Shown in pieces: positions 61,795-64,000 of a DNA stretch of 64,000 nt. Every line of letters starts with the position of its first letter. Position 1 is the stretch's first letter. Origin of the DNA: an uncultured Flammeovirgaceae bacterium (GTDB lineage: Bacteria > Bacteroidota > Bacteroidia > Cytophagales > Cyclobacteriaceae). A model generated the notes under the pieces. It ran no database searches. It saw nothing but the letters and a program-made list of their open reading frames with translations, and was not told the DNA's origin. The DNA lies in assembly GCA_937883755.1 (NCBI GenBank), contig CAKZYA010000022.1, positions 1 to 64,000 of the forward strand. Reading direction: 5' to 3'. The position numbers and the translations under genes were made by a program.

Positions 61795-63186
61795 CTATGG
61801 ATTAGTAATTGGGAAACAAATAGTGAATTGGGTATTACCTGGTTCAGATTCTACTTTGATAGTGCCGTTGTGCTGTTCAACAATCTTCTGAACGATGTCG
61901 AGTCCTAATCCACTACCTTGCCCTACGGCCTTAGTAGTAAAAAAAGGGTCAAAGATGCTACTCTGAATGTCAGGGGGAATACCACTACCGTTATCGATAA
62001 TATCTATCCGTAGCTGTTGGCTATTAGCTTGGGTGCGAATGGTAAGGGTACCTTTATCCTCCATTGCATCTATTGCATTATCAATTAGGTTGGTCCATAC
62101 CTGATTGATTTCACTAACGTAGATAGGAATTTCAGGTAAATCTTCATTGTACTCCTTGTTCACCTGAATATTCTTCTTCTTCAGCTTGTGGTTGAGCATC
62201 GTCAGTGTGCTATTAAGTCCTTCATGAATATTGGCGTGAGCCTTTTCAGTAGAGCGATCCATATGGGTGTATGTCTTCACCGACTGGATTAGCGTAGATA
62301 TTCGTTGGGAGGCTTCCTCAATTTCTTTTACCAATCGCTCAGTGGTTAGTACGTTGTTTAGCCAGTTAAATACTGGTTCAGTATGTTTGCCTTCAATGAT
62401 TTCCTCCATTTCTTCTAGATCGTCTAGCGTCATGCCAAATTCTACGAAGTTCTCAGCCGCTTCGTACCCATCGTCCCAACCTCGGTCTTCTAACCACTCG
62501 GCTATTTCATCTTCGCGGTTATTACGATCCATCATGCTGATGCTAGGTGGAGGATTATTGATTTTTGAGAAAAGTATGTCGTTTACTGAGTCAACCTGTT
62601 CGGGTTCTAGACGAATCAGGATGACTTTCTTAAAATTATCGGGAGTATGATGAAGGTGCTGACGAAGAATATCGGAACTACGGACGATGGCTGCTGCGGG
62701 ATTGTTTAGTTCGTGTGCCAATCCAGCGGAGAGTTTTCCGAGAGCCATCATTTTCTCATTCTGTTGCTGAAGGCGGGTAAAATCGCGAGCACGGGTGGTC
62801 ATTACCCCAACCAATGCCTGTACCATGTCGCGACTTACCTGTTCCATTTCCACAAAATATTTTTTGTGTAGCGAAAGAACATGAGTTTCTTGGGAAGCGA
62901 TGCCAAAGCCAGTAGCTTCCTTCATGCGAGAGTAGGGGAGCATTCCGGTAATAGTACCCGATTCCATGGCACTAATTTCCCGGAGCTGCTTTCCTTGCAT
63001 TACTTTAATCCGCAACCGCCCCTTCAGAATGATGTGCATATAGTCAATCGGATCGCCTTTCCGAAACATATAATCATCTTCATGTAATATTCGGCATTCA
63101 GAACGGTCAATAAGCCACTGCAAGGCGGCTTCATCTAAGTCATTTAAAGTAGGGATTCGCCGGAGGTCATCGGTAATCAGTTGCAT
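61795..63186 (-). CDS. Histidine kinase with cyclic-nucleotide-binding domain
   Basis: The 463-residue cytoplasmic protein has a cNMP-binding domain (about 15-130; MFRKGDPIDYMHIILKGRLRI), a coiled linker, a HisKA domain (LGKLSAGLAHELNNPAAAIVRSSD, phospho-His in AHELNN) with an insert of about 110 residues, and a HATPase domain (TNLIDNAIDAMEDKG, IDNGSGIPPDIQ, GQGSGLGLDIVQKIVEQHNG). It probably autophosphorylates and phosphorylates the receiver domain of the reductase fusion encoded just downstream. The cNMP domain may bind a nucleotide or act as a structural sensor; residues were not checked against a ligand pocket. Confidence 0.9.
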   Translation of the reverse strand: MQLITDDLRRIPTLNDLDEAALQWLIDRSECRILHEDDYMFRKGDPIDYMHIILKGRLRIKVMQGKQLREISAMESGTITGMLPYSRMKEATGFGIASQETHVLSLHKKYFVEMEQVSRDMVQALVGVMTTRARDFTRLQQQNEKMMALGKLSAGLAHELNNPAAAIVRSSDILRQHLHHTPDNFKKVILIRLEPEQVDSVNDILFSKINNPPPSISMMDRNNREDEIAEWLEDRGWDDGYEAAENFVEFGMTLDDLEEMEEIIEGKHTEPVFNWLNNVLTTERLVKEIEEASQRISTLIQSVKTYTHMDRSTEKAHANIHEGLNSTLTMLNHKLKKKNIQVNKEYNEDLPEIPIYVSEINQVWTNLIDNAIDAMEDKGTLTIRTQANSQQLRIDIIDNGSGIPPDIQSSIFDPFFTTKAVGQGSGLGLDIVQKIVEQHNGTIKVESEPGNTQFTICFPITNP

Positions 63187-63240
63187 AGGGTTTTGTTTAG
63201 ATAAATAATGCAGCCGACAAACGAAAAGAGGAAGTGAAAA

Positions 63241-63675
63241 CTAGCCTTCTACTAGGTTTTCTACCAGTTTTTTGAGGGTCTTTTTGCAGCCCTTCATCTC
63301 TTTTTTGTCGAGCCCTTTCGTGAACTGCTTAATTGTTTGCTTAACTGCTTTAGTTACAGGTTTTTGCAGAGCAATACCGTCAGGAGTTAGGCAAACCATC
63401 TTATTCCGGCGGTCTTGTTCGTGCGTAACCCGTTGTACGAGATTCCTTTTTTCCAGGTTATCAATTAGGTGAGTAATGCTAGCCTTGTTTTTATGAGTTA
63501 AGTTAGCAAGCTGTTGTTGAGTTTGGCCATCTTGTCCCCATAGGCTATCCAGAATTGCCCATTGTTCGGCAGTAACCTGATGTTCAACTAAGCTTTTGGT
63601 GATTTGGTTAGTGAGCAGTCGGGAAGCTTGACCGATGAGAGAAGGGAGAGAGTTATCGACCTTGACCTTTTTCAT
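63241..63675 (-). CDS. MarR-family transcriptional regulator
   Basis: The 144-residue protein is a winged helix-turn-helix dimer type: VTAEQWAILDSLWGQDGQTQQQLANLTHKNKASITHLIDNLEKRNLVQRVTHEQDRRNKMVCLT is the MarR DNA-binding core (with the DRR wing), and the C-terminal helices (KAVKQTIKQFTKGLDKKEM) dimerise. It lies 54 bp upstream of the kinase on the same strand, so it may control it. An 18-bp perfect palindrome sits 39 bp upstream of its start and is a likely operator. The effector is unknown. Confidence 0.92.
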   Translation of the reverse strand: MKKVKVDNSLPSLIGQASRLLTNQITKSLVEHQVTAEQWAILDSLWGQDGQTQQQLANLTHKNKASITHLIDNLEKRNLVQRVTHEQDRRNKMVCLTPDGIALQKPVTKAVKQTIKQFTKGLDKKEMKGCKKTLKKLVENLVEG

Positions 63676-63713
63676 AATTTAGTAGTATGCTAAACAGTTT
63701 CAATATAAAGCTA

Positions 63714-63731
63714 TTTTCTAGTACTAGAAAA
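63714..63731. promoter_or_regulatory. 18-bp palindrome, likely MarR operator
   Basis: TTTTCTAGTACTAGAAAA (63714-63731) is a perfect palindrome 39 bp upstream of the MarR start codon. The size and the position over the likely promoter fit an autoregulatory MarR site. The related imperfect palindrome ACAACTA-C-TAGTTGT lies at 63834-63848. Confidence 0.55.
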
Positions 63732-63783
63732 CCAAACTAGTCAATCACTCACCTATTCGTAGTTGCTTAGAATAGATTCGAAA

Positions 63784-63815
63784 AAGAATAGCGGCACGTA
63801 TGTACCGCTATTCTT
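63784..63815 (-). terminator. Intrinsic terminator of the gene at the right edge
   Basis: An 11-bp perfect stem (AAGAATAGCGG at 63784-63794, CCGCTATTCTT at 63805-63815) with a 10-nt loop is followed on the minus strand by TTTTTC. It lies about 70 bp after the stop codon of the partial leftward gene and insulates it from the MarR gene. Confidence 0.75.
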
Positions 63816-63886
63816 GAAAGTAAGAGTGAACTTACAACTACTAGTTGTGGTCAGCATCAAGTAATACTTGGCTAGCTCATCGCATT

Positions 63887-64000
63887 TTACTCCTCCAGGC
63901 GGCTAACAACTGCCTCTTGCGTTACTCTCTGGTAGATGTCCTCGCATAGTTCACGGATACTATCCTGGAATACTTCAGGTAGATCTCTTCGGATTATAGC
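63887..64000 (-). CDS. C-terminal part of an unknown protein (runs off window)
   Basis: A leftward frame is open from the window edge to TAA at 63887-63889 and encodes 37 codons ending IYQRVTQEAVVSRLEE, with alternating charged and hydrophobic residues of a helical C-terminus. A terminator follows at the right distance, which supports a real gene end. The family cannot be judged from this fragment. Confidence 0.55.
   Translation of the reverse strand, partial: AIIRRDLPEVFQDSIRELCEDIYQRVTQEAVVSRLEE

Overview
The window is chromosomal DNA of a member of the Bacteroidota, most likely a free-living Cytophagales-type bacterium. The signs are two FecI-type sigma/FecR anti-sigma/TonB-receptor (STN plus carboxypeptidase-like plug) loci, DUF4249 and DUF4230 proteins, a reg_prop/Y_Y_Y sensor kinase, a fused response regulator/thioredoxin-reductase-like protein, a small RRM RNA-binding protein and weak Shine-Dalgarno sequences. 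Genes are dense, and the intergenic DNA is AT-rich. I saw no rRNA, tRNA, CRISPR array or prophage.

Layout. 1-7 kb: the start of a leftward flavodoxin-like gene running off the edge, a lipoprotein with two copies of a Cys-bounded repeat, ECF sigma/FecR/TonB receptor, an M20 peptidase and an acidic small protein. 7-13 kb: a PAS protein ending in a DHp-like segment with no ATPase domain, small membrane and outer-membrane proteins, a DM13 lipoprotein, YtxH and SIMPL proteins. 12.3-18.8 kb: a second, leftward sigma/FecR/receptor/DUF4249 unit followed by a 47-codon small frame and a glycoside-hydrolase-like lipoprotein. 19-26.9 kb: HtrA protease, guaA, an LpoA-like TPR/periplasmic-binding protein, hemL and an outer-membrane protein. 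26.9-31.3 kb: hisG-hisD-hisC-hisB. 31.5-39.9 kb: aminopeptidase P, RRM protein, plsC-gatC, DUF418, ZIP transporter, YheT-like hydrolase, SbtA-like carrier and a K+ channel. 40-43 kb: GNAT-argG-argC, preceded by a 23-codon frame rich in Arg codons at its end. 43-46.5 kb: a large propeller sensor kinase.

46.6-52.5 kb: a tightly overlapping four-gene leftward operon with a DUF5675 membrane protein, a six-TM protein carrying both a phage-type N-acetylmuramidase and an Amidase_3 domain, and two DUF4230-type proteins. It looks like a membrane-tethered peptidoglycan-cutting system that I cannot match to a described one. 52.9-55.0 kb: two tandem BLUF photoreceptor genes, both broken. The first has a frameshift and a stop codon, and the second is cut off by an IS3-family element that itself looks degraded. 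55.1-57.8 kb: metY-metX behind a layered leader: a Bacteroidota-type promoter, a SAM-I riboswitch, a 32-codon frame ending in four Cys codons, and an 11-nt segment complementary to the 3' part of the riboswitch. 58-64 kb: a Tat-type sugar isomerase-like protein, a four-TM protein, the response regulator/reductase fusion with a cNMP-domain histidine kinase, a MarR regulator with an 18-bp palindrome upstream, and the 3' end of another gene.

The strongest leads are the two candidate attenuation leader peptides (Arg before the arg genes; Cys combined with a SAM-I riboswitch before metY) and the muramidase/amidase/DUF4230 operon. Function calls come from motif recognition by eye. No database search was run.
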